Source: Emiliania huxleyi CCMP1516 (lineage: Eukaryota > Haptophyta > Isochrysidales > Noelaerhabdaceae). From it: a DNA stretch of 64,000 nt. Position 1 is the stretch's first letter. Each line of letters opens with the position of its first letter. Shown here piece after piece: positions 18,659-29,035 of the stretch. The notes under the pieces were generated by a model. The model saw nothing but the letters and a program-made list of their open reading frames with translations. It was not told the DNA's origin and did no database searches. Both the position numbers and the translations under genes were made by a program. Where the stretch lies: assembly GCF_000372725.1 (NCBI RefSeq), contig NW_005201192.1, positions 436,378-500,377 on the forward strand, read 5' to 3'.

Positions 18659-20775
18659 ATGCCTCGGCTCATCTGCCCGCTGCTACTTCTGCTGCAAACG
18701 TCCCTCGGCTCAAGAATACCGCCTCCGGCCGTGCCACAGACCGTGCTCGTCACCGGCGGCGTCGGCTACATCGGCAGCCACACCGTGCTCGAGCTGCTGT
18801 CGGCCGGCCACGAGGTGATGCACAGAAGACACACGCACACACACACACACGCAGAGAGAATTCACACCTGCCACCCGCATGCACCAGCCTCCTAAACGCG
18901 GGTGCACGCAAGGCCGTGAGGGGCGGCGGATAACCCAGCCCCCGCCTGCACTCAGCAACGCCGAGGCGAGCAGCGCACTCGCGTCTAGGTTGTTGTGGTG
19001 GACAACCTGTGCAACTCGAACCTGGAGTGCCTCCGGAGAGTGCAGGAGCTGGCCGGCCGCGACGTCGCCTTCCACGAGGTCGACCTGCGCGACGCGGACG
19101 CGCTGAGTGCGGTCTTTGCGCAGCACAAGCCGACGGCGGGCGGAGGCTCTGCTTCTTGTCCCGGGTGAGGAGAGGCGGCAGTCACGAGGGCGGACGGGCG
19201 TAGGCGGTCGTGCACTTCGCCGGGCTCAAGGCGGTCGGCGAGTCAGTGGCCGAGCCCCTGCTCTACTACCAGGTCAACGTGCAGGGCACGCTCAACCTCG
19301 TGCAGGCGATGCTTCAGCAGGGCTGCACCGACCTCGTCTTCTCGTCGTCCGCCACCGTGTACGGCGACCCTGCCTCGGTCCCGGTGGACGAGTCCTTCCC
19401 CGCCGGCCGCTGCACCAACCCGTACGGGTTCTCAAAGTTCTTCATCGAGCAGATCTTGCGCGACGTCTCCACCGCCAACCCGCAGGTGCACCCTCGCCCT
19501 CACTCTCATCCTCGCCCTCACCCCCACCCCCACCCCCACCCTCGCCCGCACCTCGCCCGCCGCACCTCGGCCGCGCGCCACGCTCTCCGCCGCCCGCCGC
19601 AGCTCAACGTCGCCTTGCTTCGCTACTTCAACCCCGTCGGCGCCCACCCGTCCGGCCGCATCGGCGAGCCACACGCAGGGGCATCCCGACCCACCCGGCG
19701 AAAGGCGGTGGCCAGGAGGGGGACTGGCCAATAGGCGAGGACCCGCAGGGCATCCCGAACAACCTGATGCCCTTCCTGCAGCAAGTCGGACGAGATAGAT
19801 CAGCTCCACGCACCGGCAGCACCGGCAGCACCAGCAACACCCGGGGTACCAGCAGCACCCGGGGTGCCCCTCCTGCGGGCGTCCCTCCTGCGGCACGCGG
19901 GGCGAGAGGCCGACAGCGAGAGCGAGCCTCTCCACCCACTGGTCCGCCCGCCCCTCGCCGCCCCCAGGTCGCCGTCGGCAAGCGGCCGCGCCTCTCCGTC
20001 TTCGGTGACGATTACCCGACGGCCGACGGCACTGGCGTGCGGGACTACATCCACGTGGTACGCCCGGCCGAGGCACCGCCTGGCGGCTGGCGGGGCGTGC
20101 GCACGACGTGTCCTGGACACGTCCCGTAGGTCGACCTGGCCAAGGGGCACACCGCCGCCCTGCTCCGGCTGCAGCAGGGCAGCGGCTGCGTCACGTACAA
20201 CCTCGGCACGGGCGTCGGATACTCGGCGAGCGGGCGTAGCGCGGAGGATAGCACCGCGGGAGCACGGGTGCGGCGGCAGTAGCGGCAGCAGCGGCAGTAG
20301 AGCGAGAGCGGTGTGCTCGAGAGCGACGTGTGGCCGAGAGCGACGTGTGGCCGAGGCGCTGTCGATCTCGTCCTGGCGGTTGGACTGGTGGCGCTCTGAC
20401 TCGGCGTCCGCGCGGCAGGTGCTGGACATGGTTTATGATTGATGATTTCATTCTTTATTCTTGGCAGGTGCTCGACATGGTGCGGGCCTTCTCCGCCGCC
20501 TGCGGGCACGACCTCCCTTACGAGATTGCGCCGCGCAGGCCGGGCGACGTCGCGGTCGTGTACTCGGACGCGTCCCTCGCGGCGGCTGAGCTGGGGTGGA
20601 AGGCGGATCTCCGGCCGAGATGTGGCCGAGAGGTTGCCGAGATCGGGGTGGCAGATGGATCTCGGCTCGATCTCGGCTGATCACTCTCCCGCAGGCGGAG
20701 CTCGGCCTCGAGGAGATGTGCTCCGACACGTGGCGGTGGATCAGCGCCAACCCGAACGGCTTCAGCTCCTCCTAG
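18659..20775 (+). CDS. GALE: UDP-glucose 4-epimerase
   Basis: Interconverts UDP-glucose and UDP-galactose (Leloir pathway). Nine exons: 18659-18814, 18989-19135, 19204-19485, 19603-19663, 19735-19784, 19968-20057, 20130-20225, 20468-20602, 20695-20775; they sum to 1098 nt (365 aa) in one frame. NAD-binding [11 protein letters not shown], the [14 protein letters not shown] region, [11 protein letters not shown], catalytic FSSSATVYG (Ser/Thr) and [12 protein letters not shown] (Tyr-x3-Lys), [30 protein letters not shown] and [19 protein letters not shown] are all in the canonical order. Four introns start with GC: after ACG 19135, G 19663, TCG 20225 and AAG 20602. The fourth intron has identical GGCGAG at both ends. 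The leader [18 protein letters not shown] before the Rossmann strand looks like a signal peptide, which is unusual for a cytosolic enzyme; it may go to the secretory pathway or the plastid. Confidence 0.92.
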
Positions 20776-21146
20776 AGTCGAACCCGCGCTCGGATGCCTC
20801 AGGGCACGCGCTCCCTCGCCACGACCTGGCCACGACAGTGCGGTGTGGCGAGCGTCGCTCGAGAACGAGATTTTTGCATGGAGAGTCGAGGGAGAGTGGT
20901 GTCTGTTCTGCGGGGCGCGGGGCGGCGGCGGGCGCTCTCTCGGATCTCGCGCGCTCGACTGCAGGGCCGCCGCCGCACTGCGGCGCAGGTACAGACTGCG
21001 GGTTACAGTGATGTGCATACTCTACACCGTATTGCGGCTGTGCATTTTTTAGCCATTACATAGAACATACTTACGCGTTATACCATGTCATACACACATC
21101 TCACATGCCAAAGCCGTAGCGAGAATGACGAGAATACACGCGGCCC
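20776..21146. other. convergent intergenic spacer
   Basis: Between GALE and the small minus-strand gene. No gene or clear repeat recognised; AT-richer around 21000-21085, which may contain polyadenylation signals for GALE. Confidence 0.35.
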
Positions 21147-21506
21147 TCAAGCACGCTCCGACCGAGGCCTGTCGTCGCCGCCGCCACACCCCGAGCCGCG
21201 GTACGAGGCCAGCATCGCGTGGCTGTACTGCGAGAGCGGGTCAGAGACGGCTCTCGACGCGGCGCGCTTTCTCCGAGCAATCTCGCCCAGAGAGGCAGCC
21301 GTCTCCGGCTGCGGCGCGGTGATGTAAATCTGCGGCGTCCGCTTTGCCGCCGTGGCCGCTGGATCTGGCTGCTGCCCGCCGCGAGCCTTGTTGTATCCAG
21401 TCTCTCCGAGGATCAGGACCAGCACGGTGAAGCGTCCCTTGTTGTAGCGTATGATGTCCCACCAAAAGGCGCGGCTCTCGAGCATCGAAAGGAGGAATTT
21501 CGACAT
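21147..21506 (-). CDS. small putative single-pass membrane protein
   Basis: Intronless frame of about 119 aa from ATG at 21506. N-terminal MSKFLLSMLESRAFWWDIIR then YNKGRFTVLVLILGETGYNK gives one possible hydrophobic segment, followed by a Pro/Ala/Arg-rich tail. I do not recognise it. The N-terminal half is not low complexity, which supports a gene. The tail could be random coding. Alternatively it is one exon of a larger gene. Confidence 0.35.
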   Translation of the reverse strand: MSKFLLSMLESRAFWWDIIRYNKGRFTVLVLILGETGYNKARGGQQPDPAATAAKRTPQIYITAPQPETAASLGEIARRKRAASRAVSDPLSQYSHAMLASYRGSGCGGGDDRPRSERA

Positions 21507-21831
21507 TGTCGCAGCCCTCTTCTTCGGACGCCTCTTCACTGGCCCAAAGGCAGCAGGTGAGCTGCTACGAGGCCGACGGTTGTGAGAGGTGGTCTCTGCA
21601 GCGAGAGGTGCACACGGCAGACAGCAGGGACGAGCAAATGACGAAGCTAGGAGACTGGATTATGCAGCGCTACGAGGTGCGTCGTTGGCGTTGGCGGCGA
21701 AGCGAAATGCTGCTTCGTCGTCTCACTCGCGTCCTCCTCTTTCCCGATCGACACCTGGAGCCTGTCGCACGACACTAGGCACGGGACTGGTGACGCACTG
21801 GCCAACACAGGTACACCACGGGAGAAAATAA

Positions 21832-22880
21832 CGTGTGGCCCTCAGCGGAGCTGGGAAGAGGACCGCCGCAAGCGGCGTGGCGTGGAGCGGTTGTGCATCC
21901 CTCCGGGGGCCCCTCTGCGCCGGGGAGGCGTTGTTGGAGGCTAGGACGCAAGCGTCCGTCGCCCTTTTTCAAACTCGGGGCCCACTCCGCTACGCTCCGA
22001 CCCGAATTTGGAGGGCCTGAAAGTTTAAGGTGTTGCTGCGCAAAAGGGGTCGGACACAGGGCGCAGCTCATGCTAAGAGCTAGAAGGGGAGATGGAGAGA
22101 ACAACCACCCTGTCCCGTTATTGCGTACACCAACACCACAAAGCTCTCTCTCTCCTGCTCCTCACACTCAGGGGGCGGTCACGACTACCGAGTCCCTAGA
22201 GCCTAGCTGCCACGTTCAAAACCAGGACGGCGACAGTGATGGTGCTATCACGGGCATGGTCAGGGGAAAGTGGAGCGGGGGGGGGCGAGCGTCAGCCAGC
22301 CAGGTGATAGTAGAGCAGGCGCTTTGTGGGTGGCGGTGGGCGGCGGCGCTGGGTGGCCGGCCGAATCGTTAGCTGAGCTCCTCCCTCAAGCTCGATCACG
22401 CATGACGCACGTAACCTGACAACGTCGGCGAGCTTCTGGATCAGGTTAGGTTGCTGGAGCACCTCCAACTCCTCCTCTGAGTCAGACACGCCAACGTCGA
22501 CGACTGCGCCCTCCTCCTCCTCCTCCGATTCGCCGACTGCACCCTTCTCCTCCATGGGCTCGATCCGATTCCGCAGCGTGTCGTCCTCAGCGGCGGTGCT
22601 GCGCGGGAGGCGGCCGCGGGCACGCTGGGCTCGATCAGCGGCTTTCCCTCAGTTGCTCCGAAAGCACGGATTTGGCGGCGGTTCTTGGCTTCAATTTACG
22701 ATGTCTTGGCACCAGCTGAAGGCTTGCGTCCCAGATCACGCAGTTCGTGCACGGTATTCGGATTTTGCTATTTGTTCGTGTGGGGGTATATTGCAGATTT
22801 GTCAATGGTACCGCGTCTGCGACGCGGGCGCCTTGCGGGCAGAGCCCTTAGCCACCCTTTATATCTTGCGCGGTCATAAT
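21832..22880 (+). repeat. dispersed repeat, copy A (inverted relative to 32.9-33.9 kb)
   Basis: Two conserved blocks, 21832-22190 and 22550-22880, are nearly identical to the reverse complement of 33590-33946 and 32893-33215. The middle part (22200-22550 against 33215-33590) differs. Block 1 contains GGGGCCCACTCCGCTACGCT and CAGGGCGCAGCTCATGCTAA; block 2 contains CAGCTGAAGGCTTGCGTCCC. Reading frames are shared but show no domain. Likely a mobile element or inverted segmental duplication. Confidence 0.75.
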
Positions 22881-23085
22881 TCTTAACATCAGCGTCTCTC
22901 CGAGAAAAGAAAACGCTCTCCACTTTAGGTCTCCCTCTCTTAAGGTCCGGCTCCCGACACAGGTAGCAAAAAGAAAACGGACCGCTTCCATCGCCGGGCC
23001 CGGGGATCCCGCGAAAAGAGAGAGACTTTGACACTGCCGAACCGTTTTTTCTACCGTGAAAGTGCTAGCGGCAGGGGTGGCGTCG

Positions 23086-25400
23086 TCAAGGGCTGCCATC
23101 ATCGAAAATCGTCTCGAAGGGACTCTGTTGCCTCTCCGCATGCGCTGGACTAGCGGTCTGCGGGCACCGCCAACTCCTCGGGTCGCTCCAGTCTACGTTG
23201 CGCTGCGCGACCTGCAGCGAGGCGAGGTTGAAGCCCGCACCAAGCATGCTGCGCGAGACGAGCTCCTCTCCTTCGGAGTCTCCGTCGTCCGCGGCGCCGT
23301 CGAAGAGCTCCGCCCGGCGCAGCACCTCAAAGCCCAGCGCATCGGTCGCGAGCACCTCGCCCCTCAATGTTGGTCCTGTGCAGCCGTTGCCGGCCTCGAC
23401 GCCGCTCGCTGCGCACAAGTCGGCGGTCGGTAACGCGCACCGGATGGTGGTGCCCACGAGGCGTACGGCGCGGCCCGAGCCGGGCACATAGGTCCCCAGC
23501 CGGTCGGTGAAGGCCTGGCTCCAGTGCCACCCCGCCGGTGTCCACTGCGGCAAAAAGGGGCCGCGGGCGCCTATTACGGCTAGGACGTGTGACGAGACGG
23601 TATCACCGCGGGGCAAAGGGAGTCGCGCCCGCGAGCAGGATGAAGTGCGTCATGTCAAGCCGCGTCGCTGGCCACTCGGCGCTCATGCCCAGCTTATGCA
23701 GGAGGGCGCCTACATCTCGGGCAACCCCGGCAATCTCGAGTATTTCCAGCACTCGTGCCCCGCTTGCGCAGCGACGTGCCGTGGCCGCGGGACACCCCCC
23801 ACCGGTCGCCTCGGAACAGGGCGAGGAAGGGGCGGCCTGGGTACGGCTTGAGCTCAGCGCCGCAGAGCCAGCCGTTGACGACGAGCGCGAAGAGCAGGCG
23901 TGTGCCATCGGGCTCCGCGTCGCGCAGGCCGTCGGTGAGGAAACGCTCGAGGCGCTCCGCCTCGTTGGGTAGGTCGCGGTACACGTAGCTGATGAGCACC
24001 CGCCGGCGCAAGTTGCTCGGCACCGGCTGTAGGTAGTTTGGTGAGAAGAGGGTGCTCTGCAGCCGCTCGCTGATCTGACTCCACGGGCTGCGCGCGTGGC
24101 TCTCCGCCTCCCGGTCCGCAAGCATCATACGCGCGGCCGCGGCGGTCACCTCGTCGGCGCTGTCGCTCTCGTCAAACTGTGTCACGGCCGACGTCCGCCG
24201 GACGGCGCAGCAAGCCGCCAGCCCTGCCTCGGCCCACCGATCCCGGGCGAAGCCGCCGTCCGCCACCGCATCTGCCTCGGCGAGGAAGGTCGCCTTGCAG
24301 GCGTCCTGCGTGCGCAGGGTGCCGCCGCCAAACTTGATGAAGATCAGCTCGAACGGGTCCTGCATCGGCATCAGGGACGGCATTAGCGCCGGCGCCCGCG
24401 GCTGAGGATTGGTCCGTGCCCACTGTTTCGACTGTCTATGGGTGGGCCTGCATGAACAGCGTCGGATTGAGCTGGCAGCGCCGCTCGCACGCAGCCGGCT
24501 TGAAGTCGTCCGACCAACGCTCGAGCGCGGCAATGCGGTAGCCCGCGGCGAGGATGGCGCGGCTCAGTCCAATCTCGCCGGTCCGCACGATGTCCAAGTA
24601 TCCGGCGCGCGGCCCACTCTCCCACCGGGGCAGCACAAACGCCTCGACAGCGCGCCTGGCCGAGGGAGGCGGGGCGACAGGTACAGGCACAGGTGCGGCG
24701 AAAAGACGGCGGGCAATGGTGCGAGTGGCTGGAAAGGGGCGGGTGGGTGGGGGAGAGGCGCGCCGCGTGGCGGCGAGGAAGTATGATTGGAGGTGCGGCC
24801 CAATCTCACACGAGATTGAGGGGCCGCTCAGCAGCACGCCGTCTTGCAGCCTGCTGATGAACGGGTGCAGCCAGGCGGAAGCGCCCAGCCTCGTCGCAGT
24901 CGCCGAGCCGGGGCGGGCTGCGAGGTACGGGCCTCGAACGCCACAGTTGAGAAAGACAAAGAAGTCGGTCGCGTTGCTGCCCGTTCGCAGCTCGTCGCGC
25001 ACCTGCTCTCGGACCATTCAGACCCTCGGACCTCCTAAGAACAGCTGGGTGGAGAGATCGCGCAGATCGTCGCGCACCGTGCGCGCGTGCACCGGCAGAT
25101 CTGCGACCGTGAGGCTGCGCCGCTTCACAGAAACCCACTTGTGCCGTCCGGCGAGTTCAGGGATTGGCGTGTCTCCGATCACGGAGAGGACGACGCGAGG
25201 CATGAGGGCGCGCGCCCCCGACTCGGCAGGCATTGGCAGGCCCCAGCGCAGAAAGGCCTGCAGGTTGCTCTGACACTGCCGGTACGTCGACTGCCGCTCC
25301 TCAGAAGCGGCGGGGCCGTGCCGCTTCGGCGGCGGGGAATAGTAGGCGTATGAAATGAGCGTCCGCCGAAGCAGCAGCCGCGCCTCTTCCGTCTGCAAAG
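23086..25400 (-). CDS. tandem-domain glycosyltransferase-like protein (RgpF-like fold suspected)
   Basis: Two copies of the same domain follow each other in one polypeptide. Copy 1 runs from RRTLISYAYYSPP (about 25370) through DFFVFLNCGVRGPYL (about 24940), LSGPSISCEIGPHLQSYFLA and a C-terminal DPFELIFIKFGG (about 24330). Copy 2 starts RRRVLISYVYRDLPNEAERL (about 24000), then VARDVGALLHKLG, MTHFILLAGARGPFLPQWTP, LVGTTIRC, and ends SPFETIFDDGSP at the stop 23086. I recall this N-x-G-R-G-P-type family as abundant in algae; the layout resembles rhamnan-synthesis RgpF-like glycosyltransferases, but that is inference. GC-donor introns occur after MQ (about 24450) and LLAG (about 23605). An in-frame TGA at about 25018-25020 separates GGPRV from MVREQV, so either a micro-intron or a premature stop exists. 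N-terminal exons upstream of 25400 are not resolved. Confidence 0.55.
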
Positions 25401-25429
25401 CCTATCCCAACCTCAATCTCGGTCAAACT

Positions 25430-26400
25430 CGGGTCATCTCAGCAACAGCCACGCCCCCTCCGTCGGCAAGGCCTCTACCGGCTCGCTGAGTGCCGGCGAC
25501 TCGCGCGGCGCAGTCCAGTAAGGCGTGCGCTGTGGCGGCGCAAGCCCCCCCAGCCCGCCACCGGGCTGCGCCGCGGCCGCTGATGTGCACGTGCGCTGCA
25601 CCCAGCCGTGCGTCGGCTCGACGTCGCAGTTGCCTGTCGGGTGGGTGGATGGCGAAGGTGCCGCAGTCGATACCCTCGAGCGTCCCAGCTCGCTAGATCT
25701 CAGCCAGGTCTTAGCCACTGTCCGGGTGTTCTAGCATACATCTAGGCCAGACTGCGGTCATATCTCGGGATTTCGAGCAATATCTCGACCAGTCGCTCTG
25801 CACACGGATACCTGCGCGGAGCAACGTCCTTTGCGCGAGGGTCCACGAGTCCCTCTCCATGGCCGCGACGACGTTCTCAATTAGGTTGCGGCGCAGCCCC
25901 ACGCATGAGGACGCATCGAGCGCGGCGCCCGCCCGGCGCATCCGCTCGCGCACGGCCCGCTTGTTGACCACTGTGGTGGGGAGGATGGTGCGTGCGTAGG
26001 TTTGCCGGAGCCACCAGCAAGCGAGCCTACGGCATGGCTTGTCGGTTAGACAGGCGCCGAGCGACAAGATCTGTCACAGCCGGCAGAGAGCGTTGCCAGC
26101 GTGACTTCACACCTCTGCGGCGAGCGGGCGGTTTGCGTGGTGTGTGCGAGCGTGTGTACTCCCAGAAGCAGAACGCACCACCGCGTGAGGTTGCCCTCAA
26201 GCTCAGGCAATAGGGCGCGCGGGCCGAAGAACCAGTCGACGTCCGTGTTTACGCCCGTGCTTCCCCGGTCGCAGTCGATCCGCCACGACGTCGCACGCTG
26301 CTTGCATCGCAGCGCCGCCCGCTGCGGCGAGAGAACAGAGCAGTTGGGGCCTCCGAAGCCGAGGTCGTCGAACCAGTCGCGGTGCGCCATGGAGGGGAAC
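25430..26400 (-). CDS. unrecognised exons, possibly N-terminal part of the tandem-domain gene
   Basis: Two minus-strand stretches look protein-coding. About 26160-26400 contains MAHRDWFDDLGFGGPNCSVL and WRIDCDRGSTGVNTDVDWFF. About 25800-26040 contains RRLACWWLRQTYARTILP and LRRNLIENVVAAMERDSWTL. Codon use and Cys/Trp content fit real exons. I recognise no family. They could encode the N-terminus of the protein ending at 23086 or a separate secreted protein. Joining is not solved. Confidence 0.35.
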
Positions 26401-26703
26401 TTGCTACACTGACCCGTGATGCGGATGTAGCAGCTCGGGAAGGGTAGCAGAAGCTGTGGCGGGGTGCGCGGCTGAGGCTCCCGCATCGGAGGTGAAGCAA
26501 GACAAGCAAGACAAGGGGCCCACGCCGCGTTGGCGTGCCATGCGAAGTTGATTGAAACGCGGTTTCCGCTTGAATCGGTTTTACACGACATCGGAGGAGA
26601 AAGAATTTTACAAGGAAGCTCCCTCGCACGACACGGGGCACGGCGGGACAGGAGAAAGAATGCGAATCGCGCACTTTTCACCCCTACCAGCCACCACGCG
26701 CTG

Positions 26704-28106
26704 CTATACGCAGCTTTCTCTCTCACTGCGCGCCCACACCTCGATCCTCTTTGGCACAGGCTGGTCGGAGTCGTCCTCCCCTTGGCCGAGACAGCCGTTT
26801 CCTCCGTACCCCCACGCCCAGGTGGCGCCGTCAGCAGTCGTTGCTAGGCTGTGCGCCTCGCCCGCCGCCAGGGCCACCACGAAAGAAGAAGCAGAGGAAA
26901 GAAGTTGACCCTCTCGGGTTTGGAGCTGCAATGATCACCTGCACTTCCCCAGCACCAAACACCACCGTCGGCGGTGAGGGCGAGACTGTGATCTCCTCCC
27001 GCCGCGACTGCGACCACCCGCCGCCCAGCCAAGGACTCGACTTTTTGTGGCTCCTGTCGGCTCTGCTCGTTCCCATGGCCCAGCTGGCCGCTCGTTCCCT
27101 TGCCCCAGCTCCAGACAGCATTATCTGAGTCGATTGCGAGCTTGTGGTCCCGTCCCGCGGACACGGCGACGATGCGCTGGATGAAGGCTTCAATCCTCTT
27201 GGGCGGAGGTGGCGTCTGACGAAACGAGCCTAGCGGGCCGCGAATGGCCCAGCTGTCGCCCCACTCCAAGAAGGAGCCCCAGCTCCACGCGGCGCCGTCG
27301 GCGGTGATGGCGAGATTGTGGTAGGCTCCGGCCGCAACCGAGATGACTAAGTGGCTCGCTAAGGCCTCGACCTTCTTCGGCAAAAGCTGGGTCTCTGAGT
27401 TGCAGTGCCCCAGCCGGCCCTCGCGCCCCCAGCCCCAGCTCCAGACTGAGCCGTCAGCGGTGAGGGCGAGGCTATGGCTGCGCCCTGCCGCCACGGCGAC
27501 GACATGCCGCCCAGCCAAGGCCACGATCCGGACGGGCTGCGGCTGATCCAACTCGTCGCCATGCCCTAGCCGGCCGTACCTGCCTTTGCCCCAGCTCCAA
27601 ATAGAGCCGTCGGCGGCGATGGCGAGGCTGTGAGCGACTCCCGCCGCCAACTTCACGGCGGGATGACCGTCCAGGCGCGACGCGATCCGGGCCGGCGTCT
27701 TGAGCTGTGCCACACCCTTGCCGTGCCCAAGTAGCCCCCGGCTGTAGCGGTCCTCTCTGCCGCACGACCAGAGCCGCCCCTCGCCGTCGATGAAGACGCT
27801 GTGGCTGTCGCCCGCCACGACTCTCGTCAAAGGCGGGTCTGCCTCGCAGCGCACAGCCTCCAGGCATTGCCGTCCGACACTCACTTCAGAGAGCTCGTAC
27901 CGACGCTCCTGCGCGCGCAATCGCAGGCCTTCTGCAGCGACCGCGCTGAAATGGCGGGTGACGGCCGCGGCGCGAGCGATGTCGGCGGGGCTGCCGCACA
28001 GAGAGACGACACGCGAGAGGAGCTCCGCTGGCAACGCGTCGAGAGTGGGCGGCGGCGTGTCGGCGTGTGCGCTGGCGTGGGTGCTGGCGTGGCCAGCTTC
28101 CGCCAT
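26704..28106 (-). CDS. F-box protein with RCC1 beta-propeller repeats
   Basis: Likely substrate adaptor of an SCF-type ubiquitin ligase. ATG at 28106; residues about 21-62 (TLDALPAELLSRVVSLC then ADIARAAAVTRHFSAVAAE) match an F-box. Then RCC1 repeats with the recurring VVAVAAGRSHSLALTADGSV and WSWGWGREGRLGHGD pattern, about six blades. The main frame stops at 26844, but the repeat pattern continues in another frame (VALAAGEAHSLATTADGATW then AWGYGGNGCLGQG) to a stop at 26704. The two join if a 26-base GT-AG segment (GTGATC..CCCGAG, about 26906-26931) is removed; otherwise there is a frameshift. Intronless apart from this. Confidence 0.8.
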
Positions 28107-29035
28107 AGTTTACACCGGGAGGGAACGTACGTCTGGGGTGTGCCCAGAACTTTCGTGGTGGCGACTCGCTCGCCCACTATTGTGATCTGTGATCTGTGAG
28201 GGTCCGCCCGCAGGCGCATTTTGTATACCGAGTCGGTGCCCGGTGCCGAGCGCAGGCAGAGCCCACAGGTCGGACCTTAAGACAGCATGTATTGTTACTT
28301 ACTTTTTCAGGGTCGCTCTCTCTTCTCAGTCAGTGTATGTGGCACTTACGTACATTCCTTTTTTAACAGTAGCCAGCTGGCTCGGAGTGTCGGGGTTGTG
28401 CGTGTGGAGTTTGTGTGTCTATGTGTGTCGCTCCAGCGTGCGTGCCGTCATCTACATCCTGTCCCGCGTCCACACCCATACCGCGTTGGTGTCCAGTCCC
28501 GACCGAGCCTGACTGTTCTTCATCTATCGTGGTGTGCGCAAACAAATCATGCCTGTCTGGAGCCGCGTCGTGGGACCGTTACTTCTTTCGCACCCGGCTT
28601 TTGTTGCAGCTTTAGCTGGATACAGGTTACAGCGCGACAAATGGGTCAGACACAGTAGCACCACACCACATGCACATTGCACATTGGGTCAGAACTCAGA
28701 AGCAAAAGGAAAGATGGTTGGCCGCGTCTGCTGCTGGCTGCAGCAGCAGCAGTCCAGAAGCCCTCCCGAGAGCGCGTCGGGCGTGGCAAAGTAGATGCTT
28801 CCGACGGCGCGGCGAACATAAATTCGAGAAGGAGCGCGGCGATGTGCGAGAGGGGGAGGCAGAAGAGGTAGACCGGGTCGGGCCCAAACCCCAAAGTCGG
28901 CGGCCAAGAGAGAGAGTCAATCTTCCTTCCCACCTTAACTTCCTCGAAGAAGTTGGAATTTTATGTCGAAAAGAAAGTGTCGCGACGGCGCTTGTGATTG
29001 CGGCGTTCTGGAAAAACCTGCACCCCAGCGTGGCC
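28107..29035. other. divergent intergenic region
   Basis: Lies between the starts of the F-box/RCC1 gene (-) and homeobox gene (+), so it should contain both promoters. I see no TATA box I would defend. Short GTGTGT and CACAC patches at 28390-28480. Nothing coding recognised. Confidence 0.4.

Noticed and set aside
22292-22886. Open frames within the dispersed repeat copy A as a real gene
   Set aside because: The frames are only partly preserved in copy B, contain no domain, and stop codons fall differently. Treated as repeat DNA.
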